DNA from: an uncultured Cyclobacteriaceae bacterium
GTDB taxonomy: Bacteria > Bacteroidota > Bacteroidia > Cytophagales > Cyclobacteriaceae
Assembly (NCBI GenBank): GCA_905479015.1
Contig: CAJQKV010000002.1
Coordinates: 1 to 64,000, forward strand
DNA: 64,000 nucleotides
Direction: 5' to 3'
In this document: positions 33,053 to 43,116 of the stretch, in pieces
Layout of the letters: every line of letters begins with the position of its first letter
How positions within the stretch are numbered: the stretch's first letter is position 1
Made by a program: the position numbers and the translations under genes
Notes under the pieces: generated by a model
Told to the model about the DNA's origin: nothing
The model's input: only the letters and a program-made list of their open reading frames with translations
The model's database searches: none

Positions 33053-35824
33053 CTAATGTGCTTCTAGCCAATTATTACCCATACCGATGCCGACCTCCAT
33101 GGGGACTTCTAATTTTATGGCATTGACCATCAATTCTTTTACTTTTTCTTGGACCCGCGTGATTTCAGAATGATGCACTTCAAACACCAATTCATCATGG
33201 ACTTGCATCAACATTCTTGAGGCAAGCTTTTCCTTTTTCATCCAATTGTGAATATTGATCATGGCGACTTTGATTAAATCAGCCGCAGAACCTTGAATAG
33301 GGGCATTGATGGCATTTCTCTCCTCATATCCGCGCATAGTAAAATTACCTGCATTGATGTTGCGAAGGTAGCGTCTTCGACCTAAGATGGTTTCCACATA
33401 ACCTTGTTCTTTGGCTTTTTCGATGCAGGCATCCATGTAGATCCGCACTGAGGGGAATTCTTTCCAATAGGCCTCAATAATCTCGGCAGCTTCACTCCTC
33501 GAAATATTTAAATTTTGAGAGAGGCCAAAAGCAGACATCCCATAAATGATCCCAAAATTAACTTCTTTGGCTTTTCGACGCATGTCGGTATCTACCTGCT
33601 CTAAGGGAACACCGAAAACTTTGCTGGCCGTAGTGGCGTGAATATCCTTGCCAAGCCTGAAGGCCTCCATCATGCTTTTATCTTTTGAAAAAGAGGCCAT
33701 GATGCGCAGCTCAATTTGGGAATAATCCGCGGCAAGAAGTACAAAATCACTATTTAAGGTGATGAAAGCTTTCCGTATCTCACGTCCTTTCTTGGTCCGA
33801 ATAGGGATGTTTTGTAAGTTGGGATTATTTGAGCTGAGACGGCCTGTGACGGCTACGGTTTGGCGGTAATCTGTATGGACCCGCTGGTCTTTCGGATTGA
33901 CCATGCGTGGCAGGGCATCGACATAGGTTGATTTCAGTTTTTGGTATTCTCGGAACTCTAAAATCTTGTTAGCAATCTCATGTGCAGGCGCCAATTTTGA
34001 AAGAATATCTTCGCCCGTGGCATATTGGCCCGTCTTTGTTTTTTTAGGCTTCTCAATGAGTTTTAATTTATCAAATAAAATGGCCCCCAGTTGTTTGGGA
34101 GAACTGATATTGAACGTTTCTCCTGCGAGTTCAAAGATCTCTGTTTGGACTCTTAAGCTTTCTGTTTGAAGCTCATCGCTCAATTCACTCAGGGCCTTCT
34201 CATCGATACTCACGCCGCTGTATTCCATGTCTGCAAGCACGAATGAAAGCGGCTCTTCTACTTCGTGGAGGAGTTTGCCTAAGTTACGCTCAGTGACTTC
34301 AACGGCCAACTTTTCTTTGAGTTGAAAAGTAATATCAGCATCTTCTCCTGCATATTCGGTAATCTCTTCTAGCGGCGCGTTGCGCATACTTTTTTGGTTT
34401 TTCCCTTTGGGCCCGATGAGCTTTGTGATACTTACGGGGACATAATTCAGATAGGCCTCGGCCAAGGCGTCCATACCATGGGCTTGTTCTGGATCAATGA
34501 GATAATGCGCGAGCATGGTATCAAATATTTTGCCCTTGACCGTGACATTATAATTCCGCAAAATTTGAATATCATATTTAAGATTTTGACCAATTTTTAT
34601 GATGTTTTCATTTTCAAAAATTGATTTAAATTCATTGATGAGCGCTTGGGTGGTGGTTCGGTCCTCGGGGAAAGGGACATAAAAAGCGGTTCCTTTTTCA
34701 TAAGAAATGGCCAAGCCGACCAATTCGGCGTCTAGGGTATTGAGACTGGTGGTTTCCGTATCAAAACAAAACTCAGAGAGGGTGCCCAATGTTTCAATGA
34801 GTTGTTTTCTTTCTTTGGGTGAAGTGAGACATTGATAGTTGTGTGGCGTGGTTTCTATATTTTTTTTGGCGAGGGTCGTTGTTGCTACATTTGAGGGGGT
34901 GTTTTCAAAGAGGCCCAGTTGACTTGAAGCTTTTTTCTGCGCAGCAGGGACGCCAAAAATACGTTTTGCGATGGTGCGCAGTTCTAATTCCTCCAATACG
35001 GGGACAATTAAATCTTCTATGGGCCCAGAATAACGTAAGGCCTCTTCATCAAAAGTAATGGGGCAGTCGAGTTTAATGGTGGCTAATTCTTTGGAAAAAA
35101 GGCCTTGTTCTCCGAATTCTTCAATTTTCTTTTTTACACTGCCGGTTAATAAGTGCTGGTTGGCCACAATTTCTTCTACAGAGCCATATTCTTTGAGCAA
35201 CTTAGAAGCCGTTTTATCTCCGATACCGGGTACACCCGGGATGTTATCGACCGCATCTCCTTTGAGTCCCAGCACATCTATAACTTGACGTACCTCGTTG
35301 ATATCAAATTTCTCTAATACCTCTTTAATACCCAGAATATCTACACCATTGCCCATAAAAGCAGGCTTATAAAGAAAAGTATGCTCATTGACCAGTTGGG
35401 CATAGTCCTTGTCTGGGGTCATCATAAAAATCTGGTACTCACTTCCCGCCATTTGGGTCAAGGTCCCAATAAGATCATCGGCTTCATAGCCATCCAATTC
35501 GATTACGGGAATGCCAAATCCGGCTACAATTTTTTTGCAATAAGGAATGGCAATGCTGATTTCTTCGGGTTGTTTTTCTCTATTGGCCTTATATTCAGCA
35601 TAAGCGATGTGTCTGAACGTGGGGGCGTGGGTGTCAAATGCCACCCCAATATGTGAGGGTTTTTCTTTGTTAATGATTTCAAGGAGTGTATTGGTAAAAC
35701 CCATAATGGCACCTGTATTGATGCCACTGGAATTGATTCTTGGGTTTTTACTTAAGGCAAAGTGAGCTCTGTAAATAAGCGCCATTGCATCTAGCAAAAA
35801 CAATTTTGAAGGATTTTCACTCAT
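33053..35824 (-). CDS. polA: DNA polymerase I
   Basis: A 923-residue enzyme with all three activities: an N-terminal 5'-3' exonuclease (about 1-290; DGYEADDLIGT, GVPGIGDKTA); a 3'-5' exonuclease that keeps its metal ligands (CFDTETTSLN near 351), so proofreading is likely intact; and a polymerase with motif A (DYSQIELR near 696), motif B (RRKAKEVNFGIIYGMS) and motif C (QVHDELVF near 873). It processes Okazaki fragments and fills repair gaps. A TACCTTTA box lies 5 nt before the ATG. The dehydratase gene follows closely. Confidence 0.98.
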   Translation of the reverse strand: MSENPSKLFLLDAMALIYRAHFALSKNPRINSSGINTGAIMGFTNTLLEIINKEKPSHIGVAFDTHAPTFRHIAYAEYKANREKQPEEISIAIPYCKKIVAGFGIPVIELDGYEADDLIGTLTQMAGSEYQIFMMTPDKDYAQLVNEHTFLYKPAFMGNGVDILGIKEVLEKFDINEVRQVIDVLGLKGDAVDNIPGVPGIGDKTASKLLKEYGSVEEIVANQHLLTGSVKKKIEEFGEQGLFSKELATIKLDCPITFDEEALRYSGPIEDLIVPVLEELELRTIAKRIFGVPAAQKKASSQLGLFENTPSNVATTTLAKKNIETTPHNYQCLTSPKERKQLIETLGTLSEFCFDTETTSLNTLDAELVGLAISYEKGTAFYVPFPEDRTTTQALINEFKSIFENENIIKIGQNLKYDIQILRNYNVTVKGKIFDTMLAHYLIDPEQAHGMDALAEAYLNYVPVSITKLIGPKGKNQKSMRNAPLEEITEYAGEDADITFQLKEKLAVEVTERNLGKLLHEVEEPLSFVLADMEYSGVSIDEKALSELSDELQTESLRVQTEIFELAGETFNISSPKQLGAILFDKLKLIEKPKKTKTGQYATGEDILSKLAPAHEIANKILEFREYQKLKSTYVDALPRMVNPKDQRVHTDYRQTVAVTGRLSSNNPNLQNIPIRTKKGREIRKAFITLNSDFVLLAADYSQIELRIMASFSKDKSMMEAFRLGKDIHATTASKVFGVPLEQVDTDMRRKAKEVNFGIIYGMSAFGLSQNLNISRSEAAEIIEAYWKEFPSVRIYMDACIEKAKEQGYVETILGRRRYLRNINAGNFTMRGYEERNAINAPIQGSAADLIKVAMINIHNWMKKEKLASRMLMQVHDELVFEVHHSEITRVQEKVKELMVNAIKLEVPMEVGIGMGNNWLEAH

Positions 35825-35946
35825 ACAAGTAAAGGTATGAGGATTCTACTGTTTTATTGGGATTGAAAAGGAAAAATCCACGGAGGTCAGCAGAAAAAAA
35901 GGCCGGACAATCCAGGAGGAGAAGGAAAATAAAAGGGATAAAAAAA

Positions 35947-35976
35947 TTGCCAATTGAACGGCTCTGTGTAATTTCG
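35947..35976 (+). promoter_or_regulatory. Candidate Bacteroidota-type promoter for the nitroreductase gene
   Basis: TTG at 35947-35949, a 19-nt spacer, and TAATTTCG at 35969-35976, one mismatch from TAnnTTTG. The start codon follows 24 nt later. Confidence 0.45.
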
Positions 35977-36000
35977 ACAGCTATAAAAAACCTATAAAAA

Positions 36001-36588
36001 ATGAAAATTTCAGCTTTTAATCAAATGATTGCTTCTCGCCGGTCCATTTATCCTAGGGATTATAAGAATGAAAAAATTGAGGATGAGATCATTTGGCAAA
36101 TCTTAAATAATGCCCACTGGGCGCCTACCCATAAGATGACTGTCCCTTGGAGATTTAAAGTGTATGCGGGAAAAGGACGAGAGGAATTGGGAAGAAAGCA
36201 AGCAGAAATTTATAAAAAAGTGGCTTTGGAAGAAGGGAATTTTTTAACGGCTAAGTATGAAAATCTAGCCAAAGCACCCTTGCGTGCCTCCCATGTGATC
36301 ATGATCATCATGAAACGAAGTAGTGCCGTTAAAATCAGAGAAGTGGAGGAAATTGCAGCCGTGGGCTGTGCCGTTCAAAACATCTACCTGACGGCGAATG
36401 CTTATGGCTTGGGAGGCTATTGGAGTACGGGGGGGGTCACTTACATGGAACCGGCAAAAGAAGCCTTTGGTTTAGCAGAGGAGGATCGACTGATGGGATT
36501 TTTTTATTTAGGGAAAACAGATGTTGTTATGGTCGAAGGGCAAAGGCCACCGATCGAGGATCATGTCGAATGGATGAGTGAGATTTAG
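36001..36588 (+). CDS. Nitroreductase family FMN-dependent oxidoreductase
   Basis: A 195-residue nitroreductase-fold protein. The FMN-phosphate region SRRSIYPRDY lies near the N-terminus, NNAHWAPTHKMTVPWRF matches the usual NAxxAPS-x-x-N-x-QPW region with changes, and GLGGYWSTGG matches the C-terminal FMN contact. It probably uses NAD(P)H to reduce nitro compounds or quinones; the physiological substrate is unknown. It is monocistronic. Confidence 0.88.
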   Translation: MKISAFNQMIASRRSIYPRDYKNEKIEDEIIWQILNNAHWAPTHKMTVPWRFKVYAGKGREELGRKQAEIYKKVALEEGNFLTAKYENLAKAPLRASHVIMIIMKRSSAVKIREVEEIAAVGCAVQNIYLTANAYGLGGYWSTGGVTYMEPAKEAFGLAEEDRLMGFFYLGKTDVVMVEGQRPPIEDHVEWMSEI

Positions 36589-36644
36589 GGCCAAAAAAGA
36601 GCAGGCCAGTGGGTGATTTCTTACCGGCACAGGTATTGGGGGTT

Positions 36645-39566
36645 TTAGTCAAATAGTTTTTGAATATCAGATTTAGAAAGAGATTTCACAAAATTATCCT
36701 CGATGGTAATGAGTTCGTTAGCGAGTTTCTTTTTGGCTTCTTGTAGTTGAAGAATTTTTTCTTCTAAGGTGTCTTTGGAAATAAATTTGTAGGTGAACAC
36801 TTTGTTTTTTTGTCCAATTCTATGGGCCCGATCAATGGCTTGTGCCTCCGCCGCAGGATTCCACCAAGGGTCCAATAAAAAAACATAATCCGCTTTTGTT
36901 AAATTCAGTCCTAAGCCTCCTGCTTTTAAGGAAATCAGAAAGATATTAATATGGGGATTGTTTTGAAATTTTTCTACTTCCCGTTGCCGGTCTTTTACCG
37001 ATCCATCTAAATAGGCAAAAGGTATTTTTTCCTCTTCCAAGTGGTTACTGATGATTTTAAGATGCTTCACAAATTGTGAGAAAACTAAAATATTATGATT
37101 TTTTCCTAGGGCATTGTGAAGCATGTAAATGATTTCTTCGAGCTTACCCGAGTCACCATCATAATTCTCGTCAACCATTATGGGATGATTGGCTATTTGT
37201 CTGAGGCGGGTGAGTCCTTGAAGTAATATGATATGAGATTTTTTTAAACCCTCGTTTTCAATAGCATTTAGAATTTCATTACGAAAGAGTGCTTTTTCGC
37301 TTTCGTAATAATCTTTTTGCTTTGCCGTAAGGGTGCAATATTTAATACTGATGGTTTTTTCAGGTAGATCTTTGGCCACTTGAGACTTGTCTCTTCTTAG
37401 AATAAATGGTTTGATCAAATTATTGAGGCGCAAAGTTTTTCCAATATCCTGATGCTTTTCTATGGGGATTTGATACTCAGAGGTAAAAAACTTTTTATTA
37501 CCCAAGAGACCCGGGTTCACAAAGGACAATTGAGACCAAAGGTCTAAGGTGCTGTTTTCAATGGGGGTACCCGTCAAAATGAGCTTTTTTCGAGCATTTA
37601 ATTTTCTCACTTCGACAGAAATCAGTGAATTGGGATTTTTGATGGCTTGAGACTCGTCTAAAACGATGTAATTGAAATAGCATTTGCTCAATACCTTAGC
37701 CGTATCGATTCGACTGATGCCATAACTGGTAATGACCAAATCGTATTGCATAAAATGTTCGGCATTTTTAATTCGATCACTGCCCGTATAGAGGAGCACT
37801 TTTAAGGAAGGGGTAAATTTTTTAGCTTCCATATGCCAATTGTATACCAATGAAGTAGGCATGATCAATAAGCTGGTTGATTGCGCGTTGGTTTCATGTT
37901 CGTGTTGTAATAAAGCCAAGGTCTGAATCGTTTTGCCTAGGCCCATATCGTCTGCAAGACAGGCACCAAAATTAAATTCATTGAGAAACAACATCCAGTT
38001 AAACCCTGCTTTTTGGTAAGGTCGAAGTTCACCTTTGAATCCTGAAGGCAATTTTTGATCTTCTATTTTAGTGAAATCCATCAGCTTTTTTAGGCGACGA
38101 CTCATCGTGACCTGTGCGTTATGTTCGTCCTTGAGGTTTTGGACCAACGCAACATGATATTTTTGGAGTCTTGACTCACCTTTGATCGGCTCAGAAAACA
38201 TGAAAAGATCTTTATATTGTTCTGCCCAAGAGGAAGGAATGATACCTATTTGTCCGTTGGGGAGCCTTACTTCATTCTGACCATTGGTAATTAGATTTCG
38301 GATTTCGAGAAAGGGGATTTCATAATCGCCAAATTTAATAATGGCTTTGATATCGAACCAATCTATTTTCTCCTCGATACTGATACTAATTTCAGAGGGG
38401 CCTAAAAAATATTTCTTGTCATCATGACTGTTTTGTTGAATAATAAAATCACGCTCTTTTAATGAGGATTGATGGCGATTGAGCCAATCAAAGGCTTCAG
38501 ACTCTGAAAGAATCACTCGGGAATTTTTGATGGGAAGGTCGTTTTCCAATAAAAAATCCAACAATTGTATTTCCTTTTCAGTATCGCGTTTGATTCTAAA
38601 AAAAGTATATTTTTCCTGGTCTTTTTCTACAGACACATTGACTTTATTGAGTAAATCAGCCTTGAATTTATGAGAACCATACTGATATTTAAGCTCTATC
38701 AAGACGTCAGAAGATTGATTTTGAGCAGGCTTTTGGTTAAACAGGGAAGGAGCCGCGTGGGTTGCCTTTATTTTAGAAAGGGTAAGGATGGGCAGGGGGT
38801 TAAAAGATTGAGTTACAATATCAAATCCTTTGGCATAGACATCATGGGTGGCCACCAAAGGGGCGACAAATTTTCGATAATAAGTCTCTTCCATGTTTTT
38901 TGGAATGAGGATGAATTTTTTCTTAAGAAATGGTTTAAGCTTACTTCCGCTTATGGGATCTTTAAAAGTAAAAAGATCATTATTTACCATCAACCAGCTG
39001 GGCTCACTCGAGATGACATGACTGTTTTGATTGCGAAATTCAAGCCGTGTATCTCGGAGTTTGATGGTGGGGAAATAATGTGTATTGTCTTCGTTTTTCC
39101 GAAAATGGAAGAGAATACTTGCCAGTTCTGGAAGCACATTGATGCGTTTGAAGGTGGGCTCACCATCCGCACCCATTTCAAATACATTTTTACCTAACAG
39201 CAGGGGCATAATTTTGGACTTTCTTTTTTCTAAATAGCTATTGATCTCTCTTTGAAGTATTTTGTCTCCATTTTTCTCATGATAAGTATTTAGAAAAAAT
39301 TGGCTGGGTTTCAATTTTTTCCGAGAAAAATGCTGGGCAACGGCCTCGTGTTGCATGGCATCCAGGGTATCAATGAGCTCATAGTCATCTTCTGCGAGTT
39401 TTGAATCGAATTCTCGAGCGTTTTTTGAAGAAATGTTTTGATGGGTGAGGGTTAATTTCCCATGATTATTCAGTTGTACAGCGAAGGATTCAAACAAAAA
39501 ACCAACGTATTGATGTTCGTAAAGGGCATAGATGATTTCAAAGGGCCGATCTGGATTAACTTTCAT
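36645..39566 (-). CDS. SNF2-family DEAD-like helicase/ATPase
   Basis: A 973-residue Swi2/Snf2 ATPase. The N-terminal half (about 1-510) is long and poorly conserved. The helicase core starts at GELRPYQKAGFNWM; Walker A is in LADDMGLGKTIQTL near 540, and the Walker B box is DESQ (VLDESQAIKN near 637). LTGTPIENS and the C-terminal lobe follow (VFSQFVKH, GGLGLNLTKADYVF near 885, QAIDRAHRIGQ). Bacterial members act on DNA-protein or RNA polymerase complexes, as RapA does; the partner here is unknown. It lies 64 nt downstream of the LolC/E-like gene with no obvious link. Confidence 0.93.
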   Translation of the reverse strand: MKVNPDRPFEIIYALYEHQYVGFLFESFAVQLNNHGKLTLTHQNISSKNAREFDSKLAEDDYELIDTLDAMQHEAVAQHFSRKKLKPSQFFLNTYHEKNGDKILQREINSYLEKRKSKIMPLLLGKNVFEMGADGEPTFKRINVLPELASILFHFRKNEDNTHYFPTIKLRDTRLEFRNQNSHVISSEPSWLMVNNDLFTFKDPISGSKLKPFLKKKFILIPKNMEETYYRKFVAPLVATHDVYAKGFDIVTQSFNPLPILTLSKIKATHAAPSLFNQKPAQNQSSDVLIELKYQYGSHKFKADLLNKVNVSVEKDQEKYTFFRIKRDTEKEIQLLDFLLENDLPIKNSRVILSESEAFDWLNRHQSSLKERDFIIQQNSHDDKKYFLGPSEISISIEEKIDWFDIKAIIKFGDYEIPFLEIRNLITNGQNEVRLPNGQIGIIPSSWAEQYKDLFMFSEPIKGESRLQKYHVALVQNLKDEHNAQVTMSRRLKKLMDFTKIEDQKLPSGFKGELRPYQKAGFNWMLFLNEFNFGACLADDMGLGKTIQTLALLQHEHETNAQSTSLLIMPTSLVYNWHMEAKKFTPSLKVLLYTGSDRIKNAEHFMQYDLVITSYGISRIDTAKVLSKCYFNYIVLDESQAIKNPNSLISVEVRKLNARKKLILTGTPIENSTLDLWSQLSFVNPGLLGNKKFFTSEYQIPIEKHQDIGKTLRLNNLIKPFILRRDKSQVAKDLPEKTISIKYCTLTAKQKDYYESEKALFRNEILNAIENEGLKKSHIILLQGLTRLRQIANHPIMVDENYDGDSGKLEEIIYMLHNALGKNHNILVFSQFVKHLKIISNHLEEEKIPFAYLDGSVKDRQREVEKFQNNPHINIFLISLKAGGLGLNLTKADYVFLLDPWWNPAAEAQAIDRAHRIGQKNKVFTYKFISKDTLEEKILQLQEAKKKLANELITIEDNFVKSLSKSDIQKLFD

Positions 39567-39630
39567 TACTTTTTTGTTGAAACAAAACTTCTAATGTAAG
39601 AAAATTATTTCATAAAAGGATCAAAAGGGC

Positions 39631-40851
39631 TCAGGATTGAGGCGAAAGATTTTTTGTGGCTAAAATAGCGGGTTGAATCGTAGCCAAAAGGGTAATAATA
39701 ATGATCGCAAATACCGTTAGAAAGACATCAGAAATGGAAATAATTACTGGGTAAGCCGTCATCAGGGCGGATTGCATTCCCATTGAAACAAAGCCATATT
39801 CCTGTTGAAGACCGGAGATCATCAGGCCTAGGGTAAGCCCTAAGCTGGCACCCGTGAACGCAATGATCATGCCGACAGATAAAAAGACCCACCGGATGAC
39901 CTTTTTTGAAGCGCCTAAGGCATGAAGGGTTGCAATGTCTTTTTTCTTATCTATCACCAGCATGGTAAGAGAGAAGTAAATATTGATAGAAGCAATGGCG
40001 ATAATTAGGAAAAAGGTCATGAATACAATTAATTTCTCCCACTTCATAAATTTGAATAAGTCAGCATGTAATTCATCCCCAGAGCGTACCGTATAGTCGT
40101 CTCCTAGTAAATTATTGAGTGCGAGGGCTGCCTTTTTTCCGTCCTTTCCAGGTTTAAGGCTGATTTCTAAGGCGGTCCTTTTTTGGTTATAAGAAAGTAG
40201 ATCGGCAGCAAAATCAAGAGAAACAATGATATAATTTTCATCGTAATATTTTTCGATAGAAAAAACAGAGGCAGGAATGACACGTTTGGTATTGTATATT
40301 TTAGATGGATTTGTGACGCCTGGGCCAACGTTTTTTGGATAATAAACTTGAAGTGAAAAAAAGTCATTATTGGGGTTTATGGACAAATCATATTGTACTC
40401 CTCTCCCGATGATCGCATAGTTTAGATCTTCTTCACTTAATTTTAACTCCCCATATACCAGGGAATTCTGCAGGCGTTGTTGATCGATAAAGCTTTCTGA
40501 AACGCCCTTCATTCTCACGACTCTTTGGGCATTTTTATATTTAATGAGCACATTGTCTTCTATGACTTCGGCAATCAAATCAACAGCCTCCGAACTTTCA
40601 ATCTTTGCTTTTAAGTCATCGGTATAAACAAAGGACTTACCCTGAGTCGCCGAAACAATGACTTCGGCATCAAAAGAGCCATAGGTAGACCTTAATAAGC
40701 CTTCTAGGCCATTAAAGACGGAAAGGACAATGATCAATGCCATGGTCCCAATGCCCACCACCAACATGGAGATCAAAGAGATCACATTGATGAAATTCTT
40801 TTTCTTTTTAGAAAAGAAATATTTTTTGGCAATGAAAAAAGGGAGGTTCAA
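39631..40851 (-). CDS. LolC/LolE-like ABC transporter permease (FtsX superfamily)
   Basis: A 406-residue inner-membrane protein with the MacB/FtsX layout: one TM near the N-terminus (about 22-45), a large periplasmic domain, and three TM segments after about 275 (IVFMTFFLIIAIASINIYF onward). The cytoplasmic coupling element DKKKDIATLHALGASKKVI is typical of lipoprotein-releasing permeases. It probably works with a LolD-type ATPase (not in the window) to release lipoproteins from the inner membrane. Its start overlaps the rbfA stop by 4 bp, so the two are translationally coupled. Confidence 0.88.
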   Translation of the reverse strand: MNLPFFIAKKYFFSKKKKNFINVISLISMLVVGIGTMALIIVLSVFNGLEGLLRSTYGSFDAEVIVSATQGKSFVYTDDLKAKIESSEAVDLIAEVIEDNVLIKYKNAQRVVRMKGVSESFIDQQRLQNSLVYGELKLSEEDLNYAIIGRGVQYDLSINPNNDFFSLQVYYPKNVGPGVTNPSKIYNTKRVIPASVFSIEKYYDENYIIVSLDFAADLLSYNQKRTALEISLKPGKDGKKAALALNNLLGDDYTVRSGDELHADLFKFMKWEKLIVFMTFFLIIAIASINIYFSLTMLVIDKKKDIATLHALGASKKVIRWVFLSVGMIIAFTGASLGLTLGLMISGLQQEYGFVSMGMQSALMTAYPVIISISDVFLTVFAIIIITLLATIQPAILATKNLSPQS

Positions 40852-41210
40852 GTTTTTTCTGGGGGAATGTTAAGATGATTGATGATCTGATCCATACGAC
40901 TAGCTTCTTCTGCAGTATCGTCAATGAAAAAAGCGAGTTCAGGAATTTTTCGAATAGACTTTCCTATTCTTTTACCGAGGCGCCACCTTACTTCACTTTT
41001 TTTATCATTGAGATTTTCCAATACTCTTGCACCATGATGTACAGGAAAAACGCTAAAATAAATTTTGGCGATACTTAAATCAGGAGCCGTTTCCACACCC
41101 ATGATACTCACCAAATTATCAAGAAAAAAATGTCTTGTATCTCGCTGAAAGATTTCGCCAAGATCTTTTTGAATTTGGCGACTGTATTGATGTTGTCTCT
41201 TTGATTCCAT
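40848..41210 (-). CDS. rbfA: Ribosome-binding factor A
   Basis: A 120-residue KH-like protein that aids late 30S maturation. Typical blocks are RQIQKDLGEIF near the N-terminus, APDLSIAKIYFSVFP in the middle, and LGKRIGKSIRKIPELAFFID near the C-terminus. A perfect TAnnTTTG box ends 4 nt before its start codon, and it overlaps the downstream permease gene by 4 bp. Confidence 0.95.
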   Translation of the reverse strand: MESKRQHQYSRQIQKDLGEIFQRDTRHFFLDNLVSIMGVETAPDLSIAKIYFSVFPVHHGARVLENLNDKKSEVRWRLGKRIGKSIRKIPELAFFIDDTAEEASRMDQIINHLNIPPEKT

Positions 41211-41214
41211 GAGA

Positions 41215-41222
41215 CAAAATTA
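41215..41222 (-). promoter_or_regulatory. TAnnTTTG -7 box 4 nt before rbfA start
   Basis: The reverse strand reads TAATTTTG, an exact consensus match; the ATG begins 4 nt later. No clear TTG element is found about 20 nt upstream. Confidence 0.4.
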
Positions 41223-41306
41223 TCTATTATTTATTTGTTAATTTGCTCTTTTTACCCAGATCTACATTGAGATCACAAAGAGATTGTTTCTTAACCCTAT
41301 TGTTTT

Positions 41307-42689
41307 TTGCTTAATTTTTTCAAAATAAACGATCCAAGCCGATTGATTGTCATCTTTCTGGTCCTTTTGTCTTTGAGGGTGCTTCTTACTTTTCAGGGGC
41401 TTTCTCTTACTTTATTTGAATTAAAATGGCTTTTGTTAGGGCAAAGATCGGCAGAGGGATTTTTGATGTACGAAGAGATTTTTGATTATACGGGCCCATT
41501 ATCGGTTTTCTTTTACCGGATCATTGACAATGTATTTGGCAAGTCTCAACAAGCCCATCATATCATAAGTACTTTTTGGTTGTTTTTGAATGCGATCATT
41601 TTTAATAGTCTGTTGAAGAGAAATAAAAATTTCTCTGAAAACAACGATTTGCCAGCACTGTTTTTTGTGCTCCTTGCGGTAGCAATACCTGATTTTATGG
41701 CGCTATCTCCACAAATGATGTCTATGACCTTTATCTTATTGGGCCTCCATTATGTTTTAGAACGAATTGCCAATGAAGTCACAGATGATTTGTTTTTGTA
41801 TGCGGGAATCTATGTGGGAATTGCGACCTTATTTTACCCCCCCGCTGGGGTCTTCTTTTTTGTTTTTTTAATATCCTTTTTCTTATTTAGCACACCAAAA
41901 TTGAGGCGTATAACTCTTTATATTAATGGACTTTTAATCCCCTTGGGCCTAACTTTTTGTTTTTTTTATTGGCATGACAACGGCTTTCAAGCTTGGCATG
42001 CTTTGGTGGATCGAGGGCTTTTTGGTCAGCAAGTCAAGTATCTTAGAGGGGCAGAAAATTTTTATTTTTTTGGGATACCTATTGTCTTTGGCTTGGCAGC
42101 TATGGCCAGCACTTTTTTCTCTGGCCATTTCAGTAGCTTTCAAAATAAATCCGCACGAGCGATGTTATTCATGATGTTTGGGGCCTCGATCGTTATTTGG
42201 GTAGATGTAGAAACGTCACCGGTTCAGATGTTATTTTTGGTACCTTCTGTAAGTTTCTTTTTAGTACACTACTTGCTGAGATTACGTAAGCGCTGGGCGA
42301 AAAGTTGGATACCCCTCATGGTTGTGGGGGTCTTAATTTTAGCTCCTTATTTGAGTTATATTCAGTTAGATATGGACAGTATTAGGGTGAAAGAACCGAC
42401 CGATAGATTTTCCAAACGGCGAATGATGCTACTAGGAGACAACCTTAGTGTTTTACATTATCACGAGTTGTCAAGTCCTTTTCTTGACGCCCAGCTATCT
42501 AAAGAAAGGGTCGCATTATTAGATGACGCGGCTTCTGCACAAGCCTTGCTTAGAATCATTGAGGAGGCACCTCCCGCAGTGATTATAGATGATTGGTCTC
42601 TCATCCCTAAAATATTTTCTAGGTTGCCTGAGCTATCAAAAAAGTATCGAAAGCAAAGGGACGGATATTATGTAAGGATCAGCAATTGA
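41307..42689 (+). CDS. Polytopic membrane protein, DUF6427-like
   Basis: A 460-residue hydrophobic protein with about ten predicted TM segments and a soluble C-terminal tail after about residue 350. A TAA precedes in frame, and the first ATG would remove 53 residues including TM1, so TTG at 41307 is the likely start (MLNFFKINDPSRL). The overall look (an acidic, loop-bearing first extracytoplasmic region with EEIFDYTGPLS) recalls GT-C-like or DUF6427 proteins of Bacteroidota; no enzyme function is established. It diverges from rbfA and overlaps the convergent rpiB gene by 11 bp. Confidence 0.7.
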   Translation: MLNFFKINDPSRLIVIFLVLLSLRVLLTFQGLSLTLFELKWLLLGQRSAEGFLMYEEIFDYTGPLSVFFYRIIDNVFGKSQQAHHIISTFWLFLNAIIFNSLLKRNKNFSENNDLPALFFVLLAVAIPDFMALSPQMMSMTFILLGLHYVLERIANEVTDDLFLYAGIYVGIATLFYPPAGVFFFVFLISFFLFSTPKLRRITLYINGLLIPLGLTFCFFYWHDNGFQAWHALVDRGLFGQQVKYLRGAENFYFFGIPIVFGLAAMASTFFSGHFSSFQNKSARAMLFMMFGASIVIWVDVETSPVQMLFLVPSVSFFLVHYLLRLRKRWAKSWIPLMVVGVLILAPYLSYIQLDMDSIRVKEPTDRFSKRRMMLLGDNLSVLHYHELSSPFLDAQLSKERVALLDDAASAQALLRIIEEAPPAVIIDDWSLIPKIFSRLPELSKKYRKQRDGYYVRISN

Positions 42690-43107
42690 TCTTGTTTACC
42701 CTACGTTGATGGCGACCGGCCTCAAATTTAGTTTCAAGGAAGAGTGATACCAAGTTTTCCGCGATGTCATAAGCAATGAATCGGGCGGGAAGACAAATGA
42801 TATTGGCGTCATTATGTTGTCTCGATAACTGAGCAACCTCAGCATTCCAGGACAACGCAGCCCGAATCCCTTCATGTTTATTGGCCGTAATACTTACGCC
42901 CTGCCCACTTCCACAAATCAGGACACCAAAATCAGCGAGATTTTTTTTAACAGATTCAGCTACGGGATGAACAAAGTCAGGATAGTCGACACTATCGGGA
43001 GTCAATGGTCCAAAATCGGTGACCTCATGATTCAGAGAGGTCAAATACTTCTTGAGTTGTTCTTTATAAATAAATCCGGCGTGATCACCTCCTATAGCAA
43101 TTTTCAT
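42679..43107 (-). CDS. rpiB: Ribose-5-phosphate isomerase B
   Basis: A 142-residue RpiB/LacAB-family sugar isomerase that interconverts ribose-5-phosphate and ribulose-5-phosphate. Visible motifs are IAIGGDHAGFIYKE at the N-terminus, DYPDFVHPVAESV, the active-site Cys in ICGSGQGVSITANKH, and the phosphate-binding HNDANIICLPAR. It is the last gene of a glyA-tatC-rpiB run, 9 nt after tatC. Confidence 0.95.
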   Translation of the reverse strand: MKIAIGGDHAGFIYKEQLKKYLTSLNHEVTDFGPLTPDSVDYPDFVHPVAESVKKNLADFGVLICGSGQGVSITANKHEGIRAALSWNAEVAQLSRQHNDANIICLPARFIAYDIAENLVSLFLETKFEAGRHQRRVNKINC

Positions 43108-43116
43108 ATTTTTAGG

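Noticed and set aside
38670-39197. 175-codon + strand frame within the SNF2 gene
   Set aside because: It is fully antisense to the conserved helicase gene and has no recognisable protein features.
39580-39630. TTTTGTT / ACAAAA inverted repeat upstream of the SNF2 gene as an operator
   Set aside because: It is an A/T-rich, imperfect match in a region where such symmetry is common by chance.
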